Source: Acidobacteriota bacterium
GTDB taxonomy: Bacteria > Acidobacteriota > Terriglobia > Bryobacterales > Bryobacteraceae
DNA length: 31,294 bases
Assembly: GCA_023436715.1 (NCBI GenBank)
Contig: JAEZIJ010000258.1
Span: 1-31,294 of the forward strand
Reading direction: 5' to 3'
The notes below the pieces were generated by a model. It saw only the letters and a program-made list of their open reading frames with translations, did not search any database and was not told the origin of the DNA. Position 1 is the first letter of the stretch; each line of letters opens with the position of its first letter. A program made the position numbers and the translations under genes. Shown one piece after another: positions 1 through 7,285 of this stretch.

Positions 1-35
1 ACCAAGGATGAAAATGCCTGGAGGCGATCCAGCAC

Positions 36-126
36 AGTGGGGCAGGGCCGTGCCCTGCGGCGGGCTCCCAGCCCGCCCAGCTTGGCCGGCCTGAGAGGCC
101 GGCGCAGCCCGAGGGGCTGCCCCACT
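36..126. repeat. Four consecutive perfect hairpins within an outer inverted repeat
   Basis: Four perfect stem-loops, each with a 3-nt loop, follow one another: 42-48/52-58 (7 bp), 59-66/70-77 (8 bp), 85-92/96-103 (8 bp) and 104-110/114-120 (7 bp). The whole block is bracketed by an outer inverted repeat AGTGGGGCAG (36-45) and CTGCCCCACT (117-126), which overlaps hairpins 1 and 4, so a cruciform alternative is possible. There is no T-run, so it is not a standard terminator. It resembles REP-type palindromic elements, but I cannot name a family. Confidence 0.8.
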
Positions 127-138
127 CGCAATTGCTCG

Positions 139-235
139 ATTTTTCAGGGCAGCGGTTTCGTGGATTCGCGGGCGCACGCCCGGCGATTTTCGGGAGAGCG
201 GTTTGGCGGATTTGCTGGGGTGCGCCCGGTGATCT
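139..235. repeat. Degenerate tandem duplication of about 50 bp
   Basis: Two imperfect consecutive copies (about 139-185 and 186-235) each start GATTTT, contain AGCGGTTT, and end with a CGCCCGG block. They lie between the hairpin cluster and the dispersed repeat at 236-352. No convincing gene is seen in 1-425; the open frames crossing it have repeat-driven composition. Confidence 0.5.
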
Positions 236-352
236 TCAACGGAGCGCCGCATGGCCCTGCCGGGCCACCAAAGGTGATGAAAATTGGCGCCGATCTGAGC
301 CGCGACCGCGAGGGAGCGGTTTGGCCGTTCACGGGGCACGCAGGGGTGACTT
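236..352 (+). repeat. Dispersed repeat, copy A (about 115 bp)
   Basis: The sequence from TTCAACGGAG to GGGGCACGCA recurs in the same orientation at 4223-4350. Shared blocks include ATGGCCCTGCCGGGCCACCA and GAGCCGCGACCGCGAGGGAG. Copy A lacks a stretch of about 14 nt after AAAATTGGCG that is present in copy B. The repeat produces spurious open frames containing SRDREG(A/V)VWPF. Confidence 0.8.
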
Positions 353-425
353 TCAAGGAAGCGGACCCTGGCTGCTCCGCTGTCGCCAGGGTCCCTCCGA
401 TCGTTCGAGTTTAGCTTCCCGCGAC

Positions 426-2015
426 TCATGCGCCTTTATCGGGGTTGGGATTGTGGTCTGAATCGGGAGCCATCTTGCCATCAGGGCACATATTGGTGCC
501 GCTTGGCGCGGGCGCTACTGTGCTGGGAGCGGACGTTCCACTCGGGCACACGCCGGGGACGGCAGGCGGCGGAGTTGCCTCAGGCGGCGCGGTCGCCGCC
601 GGAGGCGTCACCGTCACGTTCGGTTCTGAAGGCACTGATTGCGCCTGGGGCTGGCCTGCCGCCGATGGGGGCGTCACCTGAAGCCCTGGAGAGGCCGGGG
701 ACTGCGCCTGGGCTTCCGGCGTGACCGGCGCCACTGCGGTGGGCGGCGCCGTCGCGGTAGGCGGCGTGGCGGTAGGCGCCATCGCGGTAGGGCAAGCCGG
801 CGCCGGGGGAGCGGCCGCTTGAGCCTGCACGCCTCCTTGTGGCGGCACGCAGACTTCAAGTTTCTGGCCAGGACGGATTACGTTGGTCTGCGGAGCCGGG
901 GCCGGAGGTGGAGTCGCGGGAACTGCCTGGGCTTCGGGAGTGGTCACTGTGCCGCTGGGCGGGCAAGCCGGTGCCGGAGGCGGAGTCGGAGGAACTGCCT
1001 GGGCTTCCGGCGGGCAGGCCGGTGCCGGAGGCGGAGTAGGAGGAACTGCTTGAGCTTCCGGCGGGCAGGCCGGCGCCGGAGGCGGAGTCGGCGGAATTGC
1101 CTGGGCTTCCGGCGGGCAGGACGGGGCCGGAGGCGGGTTCGGCGGAATTGCCTGGACTTCCGGCGGGCAGGACGGGTTCGGCGGTATAGCCTGAGCGGTC
1201 GACGGCGGGCTCGGCGGTATCGATTGCGCGGCTGCCGGAGGCGGGCTCGGCGGTATCGATTGAGCGGCTGCCGGAGGCGGGGTCGGCGGAATTGCCTGGG
1301 CTTCCGGCGGGCAGGCCGGGGCCGGCGGCGGGTTCGGCGGAACTGCTTGAGCTTCCGGCGGGCAAGCGGGGGCTGGAGGCGGAGTAGGAGGAGCTGCTTG
1401 AGCTTCCGGAGTAGTCATGGTGCCGCTCGGCGGGCAAGCGGGAGCCGCCTGCGCCTGAGGAGTGGTTGTTGTCTGTTCCGGACACGGAGTGTAGCAGGTC
1501 GGGGGAGGCGGTATCGAGGTAGCGCCCGCCTGGAATTGTTCGGAAGGTGTGGCCGTAGTCACGCCCCCTCCAGTCACAGCCGGCACATTCTGGTAGTTTG
1601 CCTGAGCGAGTTTGGCTGCCATGCCCTCCGGGTATGCGAACTGACGTCCGACGTTCTCGCCGGGGTAGAACCAGGTCCTCAACGCTTGTGCCTGGCACAC
1701 GGGTTGTTCCCAGAACGTGAACTTCTCGTCCGTCGTGGGTGCTATCCGGTACGTGGGCACCGTCACGACTTGGGCTATCAAGTGAGTTCTATCAGAGTTC
1801 CAAATCTGAACAATATTCCGGTCGGCCGGTGTATCGGCCAACCGGACCCAGTAATCGCCGGGTTCTAGTATCTTGCCGGGGATCGCCACAGATTCCTTCA
1901 CGGTCAGCTTCGTATCCTGCGCCCAATTGCTTGTGTCTGCTTTCAGGCTCGGCAGAAAAGCCATGGCGAGCAACCCCAGGCAGGACCCAACGGCGAGTGC
2001 TTTTGTGCGATTCAT
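426..2015 (-). CDS. Secreted proline-rich repeat protein
   Basis: A 529-residue protein. The start at 2015 is chosen because AGGAGG lies 6-7 nt upstream of ATG and a typical signal peptide follows immediately (basic MNRTK, hydrophobic core, cleavage after about residue 26). The upstream in-frame extension lacks these. Residues about 27-135 form a compact domain (VAIPGKILEPGDYWVRLAD, then RNIVQIWN and a TVPTYRI segment) that I recognise as a frequent secreted domain in acidobacteria with no assigned function. The rest is low-complexity Pro/Ala/Gln with units of roughly 17 residues of the type CPPEAQAxPPxPPPAPA, degenerating into SIPPSPPPAAAQ. Regular cysteines in the units suggest disulfide cross-linking or surface or envelope packing (inference). 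The function is unknown. Confidence 0.75.
   Translation of the reverse strand: MNRTKALAVGSCLGLLAMAFLPSLKADTSNWAQDTKLTVKESVAIPGKILEPGDYWVRLADTPADRNIVQIWNSDRTHLIAQVVTVPTYRIAPTTDEKFTFWEQPVCQAQALRTWFYPGENVGRQFAYPEGMAAKLAQANYQNVPAVTGGGVTTATPSEQFQAGATSIPPPPTCYTPCPEQTTTTPQAQAAPACPPSGTMTTPEAQAAPPTPPPAPACPPEAQAVPPNPPPAPACPPEAQAIPPTPPPAAAQSIPPSPPPAAAQSIPPSPPSTAQAIPPNPSCPPEVQAIPPNPPPAPSCPPEAQAIPPTPPPAPACPPEAQAVPPTPPPAPACPPEAQAVPPTPPPAPACPPSGTVTTPEAQAVPATPPPAPAPQTNVIRPGQKLEVCVPPQGGVQAQAAAPPAPACPTAMAPTATPPTATAPPTAVAPVTPEAQAQSPASPGLQVTPPSAAGQPQAQSVPSEPNVTVTPPAATAPPEATPPPAVPGVCPSGTSAPSTVAPAPSGTNMCPDGKMAPDSDHNPNPDKGA
900..1460 (-). repeat. Coding tandem repeats (about 51 bp) in the proline-rich protein
   Basis: Units of about 51 bp encode CPPEAQA(V/I)PP(T/N)PPPAPA. 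At least six near-identical units are mixed with shorter AAAQSIPPSPP units. Such arrays commonly change length by slippage or recombination, so copy number may vary between strains. Confidence 0.75.
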
Positions 2016-2297
2016 GGTTCCTCCTGTCGTTTGCTCTCCAGAGACCGGCATTCCGCCGTCCTCTGGTATCTTCCCGGCAGCGCCCGCCCGGCGGCGGCCG
2101 CGCGGAGTTTTCAGTTGGCTCCATGCCTTCCCGGTCCTCTGAAGCCAAGGGCCGAATCGGCCCAGCATTGCGTAGTGCCACGCTGTCGAGGGGGCATCTT
2201 TGGTGCCAAATGCGAAAGCTGTTTCTAATCAGGTGATTAAGTCAGCTACGAGGGATGCCTCTGGCAAGAATTACACAAGATTAGCTCGGACTTCGGG
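2016..2297. other. Gap upstream of the proline-rich protein gene
   Basis: This 282-bp stretch between two minus-strand genes holds two small palindromes: TAATCAGGTGATTA at 2226-2239 (6-bp arms, a possible operator) and a GGGCCGA/TCGGCCC inverted repeat at 2149-2163. I see no clear -35/-10 pair and no supported gene. Confidence 0.45.
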
Positions 2298-3731
2298 CTA
2301 CCGCTTCAGAGGATCTTCCGTCCAGGGCGGAGTAGCTTCCATGAGGCGGCCCAACTCGGGTTCCAGCCGCTCCATCTGCTGCTTCATCTCCCAGGCGATG
2401 CGGCGATAGCTAAAATGCCCTTTTACTCCGCTGCGAAGTTTCGATATGTACTCCGCCTCGGCAAAGTCCATCTTGAACAGGAAGCGGGAGCGCGCTCCGA
2501 AGGGAATCAGGTAATGAGAGCCGGGGGCGGGCAACCCGCCGATTGCGGCGAATGCCTCACGCATCGCGCCCGCGTAAAGGCCCTCGAGGCCCGCGTCCGT
2601 GATCGTTTGAGGCGTCTCGAAACCGAGCCGGGCGGAATACTCCTGCCGGAACTGCTGGCAGCGGCGATGGCGGTGCAGGTCGCGATACGCGCCGATGTCC
2701 ATGACGATATCGAAAGCATACAGGCCGCCGCGAAAGGCCCGCAGCAACTCGTCCCGGCGCGTTCGGCTCCGAAGCGCCAGGTCGAGAACCTCGGCCCGCA
2801 CGCCCGAGCTCCATCCGCGGGCGAGCTCATAGAGTTCGCGGAACGGACGGCCGGTGACCGGGTACAGGAGGGTCGCGACAATGTCGGCGGGAATGTCTGT
2901 GGGCCGGAGCAGATCGACGGGTTCGGGCGACCGTCCCCCGGCGGGCGGCAGGTTCTGTTCAGCCCACGCCTTCAGGTCGCGGCGGGCCTCTATGGCGTGC
3001 GAGTCCGGATCGACGTGGCGCGCCAGGGTCGGGCAGAGCGGCTCGGCCGGGGCACCGGAATCCCAAATGCATTCGGGCCGCGCGGCGCAGGCCTCGGCTA
3101 TCTCCGCGGCCAGCGACCGGAGCTCGGCATATTCGGACGCGCCCAGGCGCCTGATCTGCTTTTCGAGCGTGCGGATACTCACCACCTGGCCAGCGTTGGT
3201 GGGAACGCCCAGGAACAGCAGGTATCTGGCACAGTCAAACGCACGTGCCGCGATGTTTCGCTCGTACGCATCCACGCTCATGTCCCCGGGCCGGGGTAAC
3301 CGCGAGCGAAGGTACTCCACCGCGCCCGTATGCACTTTCTTGTAGGCCGCCAGAAGGTTCTCTCCGGCCCTGCGATACGCCGCGTTCTCGCCCGGGCCGA
3401 ACTCCTCCGGCGTGACAAAACCCGAGCGCGAGAAGTCCTGATACCGCGACGACTTGGCCTGACCGTCCCACAGCGGTTCGTCTTCGATCTCCGTGGCGGC
3501 GAGCTCTGAAATGCCTTCGAAGCACATCACCGTGTGGCCCAGATCGGCTATGGACGCGTGGCCGTACTGAAAATAAAAGCTTTCGAGGAATTTCTGCGAA
3601 TCGTGGGTGCGCACCCACTCGATCGACTGGCGGATCGAGTCCGGCGAACGGCTGTAGCGCGCCAGGGCGTAAGCGGATTTTTCGGGCGGCATCGGCGCCA
3701 GCGTCAGGACGCGCTTCGGTTTCTCGGACAT
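2298..3731 (-). CDS. Double-length ThyX-like (FAD-dependent thymidylate synthase family) protein
   Basis: A 477-residue protein, about twice the length of ordinary ThyX (roughly 220-250). Both halves show ThyX-like features. The first half has GHAS (57-60), the FEGIS segment (71-75) and SSRY (94-97), but acidic and aromatic residues replace the RHR of the ThyX signature RHRxxSxxxxSxRY. The second half keeps RHR (354-356) within AYRDLHRHRRCQQ, but its RY is replaced (SARLGF). True ThyX makes dTMP from dUMP using methylene-tetrahydrofolate and FAD. Here one composite site, or a divergent activity, is possible. It is divergent from dut with only 23 bp between starts, which supports a pyrimidine-nucleotide role. 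No Shine-Dalgarno is visible; a -10-like TATCAT lies 9 nt before the ATG. Confidence 0.8.
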   Translation of the reverse strand: MSEKPKRVLTLAPMPPEKSAYALARYSRSPDSIRQSIEWVRTHDSQKFLESFYFQYGHASIADLGHTVMCFEGISELAATEIEDEPLWDGQAKSSRYQDFSRSGFVTPEEFGPGENAAYRRAGENLLAAYKKVHTGAVEYLRSRLPRPGDMSVDAYERNIAARAFDCARYLLFLGVPTNAGQVVSIRTLEKQIRRLGASEYAELRSLAAEIAEACAARPECIWDSGAPAEPLCPTLARHVDPDSHAIEARRDLKAWAEQNLPPAGGRSPEPVDLLRPTDIPADIVATLLYPVTGRPFRELYELARGWSSGVRAEVLDLALRSRTRRDELLRAFRGGLYAFDIVMDIGAYRDLHRHRRCQQFRQEYSARLGFETPQTITDAGLEGLYAGAMREAFAAIGGLPAPGSHYLIPFGARSRFLFKMDFAEAEYISKLRSGVKGHFSYRRIAWEMKQQMERLEPELGRLMEATPPWTEDPLKR

Positions 3732-3739
3732 GAACCCGT

Positions 3740-3746
3740 TATGATA
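3740..3746. promoter_or_regulatory. Shared symmetric -10 element for the ThyX-like gene and dut
   Basis: TATGATA reads as TATGAT on the plus strand and TATCAT on the minus strand. Each hexamer ends exactly 9 nt before the start codon it would serve (dut at 3755, ThyX-like at 3731). Neither gene has a Shine-Dalgarno, so near-leaderless transcripts in both directions are inferred. Confidence 0.5.
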
Positions 3747-3754
3747 GCTAATCG

Positions 3755-4186
3755 ATGCGAGTGAAGATCAAGTGCCTGCGTTCCGATGCGTTCCTGCCGG
3801 AGTACGCCCACGGCCCCGAGGAGGACGCCGGAATGGACCTTAAGGCAGTCGAGGCGGCCGTGCTTCGTCCGGGGGAGCCGGCTCTGGTTTCGACCGGGAT
3901 CGCGATTGAACTGCCGCCGGGGTTTGAGGCCCAGGTACGGCCCCGCAGCGGGCTGGCGCTGAAGCACGCGATCACACTGCCCAACAGCCCGGCCACGATC
4001 GACCCCGGCTACCGCGGCGAGATTCGCGTGATTCTGCTCAACCTGGGCCGCGAGGAGTACCGCGTCGAGCGCGGGGATCGCATCGCCCAGCTCATAATTG
4101 CCCGCTACGAGCCGGTCGAATGGGAGGAATCCCACCTGAGCGAGACCAACCGCGGCGAGAACGGGTTCGGCTCGTCCGGGCGGTGA
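3755..4186 (+). CDS. dut: Deoxyuridine 5'-triphosphate nucleotidohydrolase (dUTPase)
   Basis: Hydrolyses dUTP to dUMP and pyrophosphate, keeping uracil out of DNA and supplying dUMP for thymidylate synthesis. The 143-residue length is typical of the homotrimeric family. All five motifs are present: EDAGMDL (23-29), PRSGLA (63-68), TIDPGYRGEI (81-90, with catalytic Asp83 and base-stacking Tyr86), RIAQLII (109-115) and the C-terminal glycine-rich RGENGFGSSGR (133-143). It is divergent from the ThyX-like gene, suggesting joint control of dUMP formation and use. The protein is complete, with no missing residues. Confidence 0.97.
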   Translation: MRVKIKCLRSDAFLPEYAHGPEEDAGMDLKAVEAAVLRPGEPALVSTGIAIELPPGFEAQVRPRSGLALKHAITLPNSPATIDPGYRGEIRVILLNLGREEYRVERGDRIAQLIIARYEPVEWEESHLSETNRGENGFGSSGR

Positions 4187-4222
4187 CCGCACTCCAGAAA
4201 CTCCTGCCCAAGTTGTTGAAAA

Positions 4223-4350
4223 TCAACGGAGATGCCCCATGGCCCTGCCGGGCCACCAAAGGCAGTGAAAATTGGCGTGGGCAAGGGCGTCAATCCGAGC
4301 CGCGACCGCGAGGGAGTGGTTTGGCCGTTCGCGGGGCACGCAAGGTTTTC
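4223..4350 (+). repeat. Dispersed repeat, copy B (about 125 bp)
   Basis: Second copy of the repeat at 236-352, same orientation, starting ATCAACGGAG and running to GGGGCACGCA. It carries an extra segment of about 14 nt after AAAATTGGCG. It sits between the dut stop and tRNA-Ala, where I see no gene. Confidence 0.8.
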
Positions 4351-4368
4351 AAAAGTTGGAAGGAGTTT

Positions 4369-4444
4369 TGGTGGACGAGATGGGATTCGAACCCACGACC
4401 CCGGCGTTGCGAACGCCGTGCTCTCCCAGCTGAGCTACTCGCCC
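4369..4444 (-). tRNA. tRNA-Ala (anticodon CGC)
   Basis: Reading the minus strand from 4444, the acceptor GGGCGAG pairs with CTCGTCC (one G-U), followed by a D-arm with AGCTGGGA loop, a perfect CGGCG/CGCCG anticodon stem with loop TTCGCAA (anticodon CGC), and a GTGGG/CCCAT T-stem with TTCGAAT loop. Discriminator A is at 4372 and CCA is encoded at 4371-4369. It decodes GCG alanine codons. Confidence 0.96.
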
Positions 4445-4487
4445 ACACTTGGAACGTGCTCTTTCGATCATACCACGCTTCCTAGGG

Positions 4488-4760
4488 CTAAACGTCCGAT
4501 GTTACGGAAGCCTCGGCATCCGGCGTGACGGCCAGACTGGCGCCGGCCGGCTTCTTGCGCCGCGCGGCCCAGTACTTCTTCATCCGTTCGGAGACTTCGA
4601 GGCGCTCGGCGGCGCTCATCTTCTTCCGTCCGCGGCGGGAGCGGGCCACCGGACGCTCGGCCCGGACGTCGCGCGCGTGCAATTCCTCGAGCGATTCAAT
4701 CAGTTTGTCGAGCCGTTTTTTTTCGTCGTATAGCGCGCGAATCGCCTTATACAGATCCAC
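4488..4760 (-). CDS. Small basic protein with N-terminal coiled coil (unknown function)
   Basis: 90 residues from the GTG at 4760, chosen because AGGAG lies 6 nt upstream. A GTG 33 nt further upstream lacks such a site. Residues 1-30 (DLYKAIRALYDEKKRLDKLI) look like an amphipathic helix or coiled coil. Residues about 40-75 are very basic (SRRGRKKMSAAERLEVSERM, then KKYWAARRKK) and loosely resemble NUMOD3-like or other short DNA-binding motifs. I recall similar proteins in acidobacteria as hypothetical. A nucleic-acid-binding role is inference from charge. It lies downstream of tatC on the same strand with a gap of about 100 bp. Confidence 0.7.
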   Translation of the reverse strand: MDLYKAIRALYDEKKRLDKLIESLEELHARDVRAERPVARSRRGRKKMSAAERLEVSERMKKYWAARRKKPAGASLAVTPDAEASVTSDV

Positions 4761-4860
4761 TGGATGCTCCTGCGCTTGCGGGGGATAATCCACCCGGCCG
4801 CCTGCGATTCGCCTGTTATCGTATAACGAAATCCAGCGGAAATCCAGCCGGAATTCTTAG

Positions 4861-6003
4861 TTACCTTGAAATAAACGGCCAGTGCGTCAGGAAATGGAAT
4901 CCAAACCTGGGCAGCAGGTAGTACGCCGCAGCGGCTATCAGCGCCAGGATCGGCAGCGCCCACTTGAGCACCTTCTTCCACGGGAAGCTCTGGTTTTCAC
5001 GGTGCAGCGTCAGCAGGTAACCGGCGAAGATCCCGACAAAGAACAGAAGGCACATCGGGACCGCAAACAGCATCAGGTTGAACACGTCCGGCGTGGGTGT
5101 AACGATCGCCGCGATGATAACGATGACCAGAATGGCGTACCGGCTATTCCGAAGCAGGAAGCCAGGGGTCGTGATGCGCAATAGCATCAGGAAGAAGATG
5201 AGAATCGGCAGCTCGAAAGTCAGACCGATGCCCAGCATCACGTTAACGAAAAGATCGAAGTACTCGGTGATGGTGACCATCGGCTGGACATTGATGTTTT
5301 TGCCGATGCCGAGCAGGAAGGTCAACCCATACCGGAATGCGACGAAGTAGCCGAACAGGCCACCCGCGATGAACAGGCCGGCCCCCGACAGGATGAACGG
5401 AACCGCCCAGCGGCGCTCGCGCGTGTACAGGCCGGGCGCAATGAATGCCCAAACCTGGTAAAGGATCCAGGGCGACGACAGGAAAACGGCCGCCAGCATC
5501 GGCAGCTTCACCCACAGCGTCATAAACGCTTCCATCGGGGTGATGAAAACAAGCTTGTCCTGGAATCCCAACGACTTGAGTGCGCTGACAGCCGGGTCGC
5601 TGACCGCAAGCCACAGGTTGTCCTGAAAGAATAGGGCCAAGACGAAGGCTACGCCCACGCCGGCAAGAGCTTTCAGAAGGCGGCTGCGCAGTTCCTCAAG
5701 GTGTTCGAGGAAGGACATGCGCAGCATTCCGTCCTCTTCATCGCCGCCGCTGCCGTCATCACCCCCACCTCCGGACGGCGGAGCAGGGGTCGAGGAGCCG
5801 CCGCCTGTCGCAGTCGTGGCGGGCGGGGCGGCGGTGGTTTCTGGAGGTGGAGCGGGGATGGCAACGGCCGCAGACGGAGTGGCCGCCGATTCCGAAGCGG
5901 ACGAATCCCCATAGTAATCGTATGAGTCGTCCGCCGGCATATGGCCAGCTTCCGGATTGATGGCGGTCTCCGCCTCTTGCGGTCCGTGCTTATCGTCCTG
6001 CAA
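4861..6003 (-). CDS. tatC: Twin-arginine translocase subunit TatC with long N-terminal extension
   Basis: Multi-spanning receptor subunit of the Tat pathway, which exports folded proteins. The TatC core starts at about residue 96 (MSFLEHLEELRSRLL) and includes FITPMEAFMTLW, SPWILYQVWAFIAPGLYTRE and YFDLFVNVMLGIGLTFELPI with six hydrophobic segments. A further hydrophobic segment near the C-terminus (ALPILALIAAAAYYLL) is unusual. Residues 1-92 are an acidic, Tyr/Ser then Pro/Ala/Gly-rich extension, giving 380 residues against about 250 for typical TatC. The TTG start at 6003 has GAGG 6 nt upstream. An alternative ATG at 5727 (residue 93) also has a GAGG 5 nt upstream and would yield a normal-length protein. 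It follows tatA by 23 bp. Confidence 0.95.
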   Translation of the reverse strand: MQDDKHGPQEAETAINPEAGHMPADDSYDYYGDSSASESAATPSAAVAIPAPPPETTAAPPATTATGGGSSTPAPPSGGGGDDGSGGDEEDGMLRMSFLEHLEELRSRLLKALAGVGVAFVLALFFQDNLWLAVSDPAVSALKSLGFQDKLVFITPMEAFMTLWVKLPMLAAVFLSSPWILYQVWAFIAPGLYTRERRWAVPFILSGAGLFIAGGLFGYFVAFRYGLTFLLGIGKNINVQPMVTITEYFDLFVNVMLGIGLTFELPILIFFLMLLRITTPGFLLRNSRYAILVIVIIAAIVTPTPDVFNLMLFAVPMCLLFFVGIFAGYLLTLHRENQSFPWKKVLKWALPILALIAAAAYYLLPRFGFHFLTHWPFISR

Positions 6004-6026
6004 CTGCGTCCTCTATGCTCGGATAA

Positions 6027-6518
6027 TCAGACTTTCGATTCGGCGGATTGCGTTCCGTTGGCCGGTGATTCCGCCTGCGGATGTGCGGGCTGCTCGGCGT
6101 TGCCGGGCTGTTCCGCGCTCGCGATCGTGGCGGTTGTTGCTACCGTGCCTTCCGGAGCCGTACCGGAATGTGATTCAGCGCCCTGAGTTGCGGATGCGCT
6201 TACTGAAGAGGTTTCTGTAGCGGTGGAATCATCCGAGGCGGAAGCGTACCCGCCGTCGTAATAGGAAGAGTCGTAGTTGTAATCGTAGTTGTACGTGTCT
6301 GGATTGTAACTGCTGGTGACTTCCTTAATTGATTCGTTTTCCCGTTCCAGGCTGCTCAATTCCCGGTCAAAAGTAGCTCGTAGCTCGGTTGAGGCGCGCT
6401 TGAACTCCGTGATCGCCTTCCCCAAAGTCCTACCGAGTTCCGGGAGTTTCTTCGGACCGAAAAGAAGCAAGGCGAGCACGAAAATGAATACCGTTTCCGG
6501 CCAGCCCAGCGGACCCAT
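6027..6518 (-). CDS. tatA: Twin-arginine translocase TatA/TatE-family subunit with long acidic tail
   Basis: Pore-forming or assembly subunit of the Tat system. An N-terminal transmembrane helix (residues about 7-20) is followed by the hinge FGPKKLPELG and an amphipathic helix (KAITEFKRASTELRATFDREL). Residue 8 is Glu, a TatB-like feature, whereas FGPKKLPELG is TatA-like. As only one such gene lies here, it may serve both roles in a minimal TatAC system (inference). The tail from about residue 70 is low complexity: a Tyr/Asp/Asn block, then Ser/Thr/Ala/Gln/Pro. GGAGG lies 8 nt before the ATG. Gene order is rsmE-tatA-tatC. Confidence 0.93.
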   Translation of the reverse strand: MGPLGWPETVFIFVLALLLFGPKKLPELGRTLGKAITEFKRASTELRATFDRELSSLERENESIKEVTSSYNPDTYNYDYNYDSSYYDGGYASASDDSTATETSSVSASATQGAESHSGTAPEGTVATTATIASAEQPGNAEQPAHPQAESPANGTQSAESKV

Positions 6519-6549
6519 GGATTATCCTCCGTCTCGTGATGAGACTATC

Positions 6550-7272
6550 TCATGATAGCCATTGGGCGTTGAGTACCGCAAGCGCGGCGATCGCCGCGGT
6601 TTCCGCGCGCAGGATGTTGGGTCCGAGCGAGACCGCCGTCCATCCCGCGGCGAGGGCGCGGGACCGCTCGGAGTCCGTCCAGCCGCCTTCCGGTCCTATT
6701 AGAACGCGAACGCTGCCGGATGCCTGACGGCAGCGAGGCATCGCAGCCGGAAGCGGGGGGGCGCCGGGCTGCTCGTCGAGAAAGCAGCAGAACGAGGCGC
6801 TGCCGGCGAGGGCCTCGGAAAAGCCGGCGGCTGGCATGATTTCCGGCAGCCGCGCCCGCCGCGCCTGCTGGCTGCTCTCGCGAACGATCTTCCGCCAGCG
6901 CTCGATCCGCTTCGCAGCCGCGAGGCGCAGCCCCTTCTCGCTGCGGTCCGCTTCCACCGGAACGATGCTTTGGACTCCCAACTCGGTCGCTTTCTCGAGC
7001 GCCCATTCGAAGCGGTCGAACTTGATGAGCGCAAGCAGCAGGGTGATATCGACGGGCGCCGGAGCCTGCTCCAATTCCTGAACGATGCGGAAACGTACTC
7101 CGTCTTTGCGGACCGATTCGATTTCGGCCAGGTAGACCGAATGATTGTCGGAGATCTCGTAGAGCTGGCCGGCCTCCGCGCGCAGCACCTGCCCCAGGTG
7201 GCGTGCATCGTCGCCCGCGAGCACAGCCGACGACCCGTGAATGGCATCGACGAAAAATCTGCGGCGTGCCAT
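6550..7272 (-). CDS. rsmE: 16S rRNA (uracil1498-N3)-methyltransferase RsmE
   Basis: SPOUT-class methyltransferase that methylates U1498 of 16S rRNA using S-adenosylmethionine. In the 240-residue protein, MARRRFFVD begins a PUA-like N-terminal domain with RHLGQVLR (24-31). KATELGV (94-100), LIGPEGGW (191-198) and the knot segment SLGPNILRAETA (215-226) are family signatures. The start MARRRFF at 7272 matches the usual family N-terminus; an in-frame ATG at 7287 would overlap ruvA. Its start is 13 bp from divergent ruvA. It precedes tatA by 31 bp on the same strand. Confidence 0.95.
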   Translation of the reverse strand: MARRRFFVDAIHGSSAVLAGDDARHLGQVLRAEAGQLYEISDNHSVYLAEIESVRKDGVRFRIVQELEQAPAPVDITLLLALIKFDRFEWALEKATELGVQSIVPVEADRSEKGLRLAAAKRIERWRKIVRESSQQARRARLPEIMPAAGFSEALAGSASFCCFLDEQPGAPPLPAAMPRCRQASGSVRVLIGPEGGWTDSERSRALAAGWTAVSLGPNILRAETAAIAALAVLNAQWLS

Positions 7273-7285
7273 GATAGTAAATCCC

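Noticed and set aside
639..1868. 409-codon plus-strand open frame, very Arg/Gly-rich
   Set aside because: Antisense shadow of the proline-rich repeat gene; its composition follows from the repeat, and there is no start-site support.
4232..4528. Plus-strand frame across the dispersed repeat and tRNA-Ala
   Set aside because: Made of repeat sequence and the antisense of a tRNA gene.
7273..7285. Near-leaderless promoter for rsmE (TACTAT directly before the ATG)
   Set aside because: The hexamer overlaps or abuts the start codon, so transcription would begin inside the gene.
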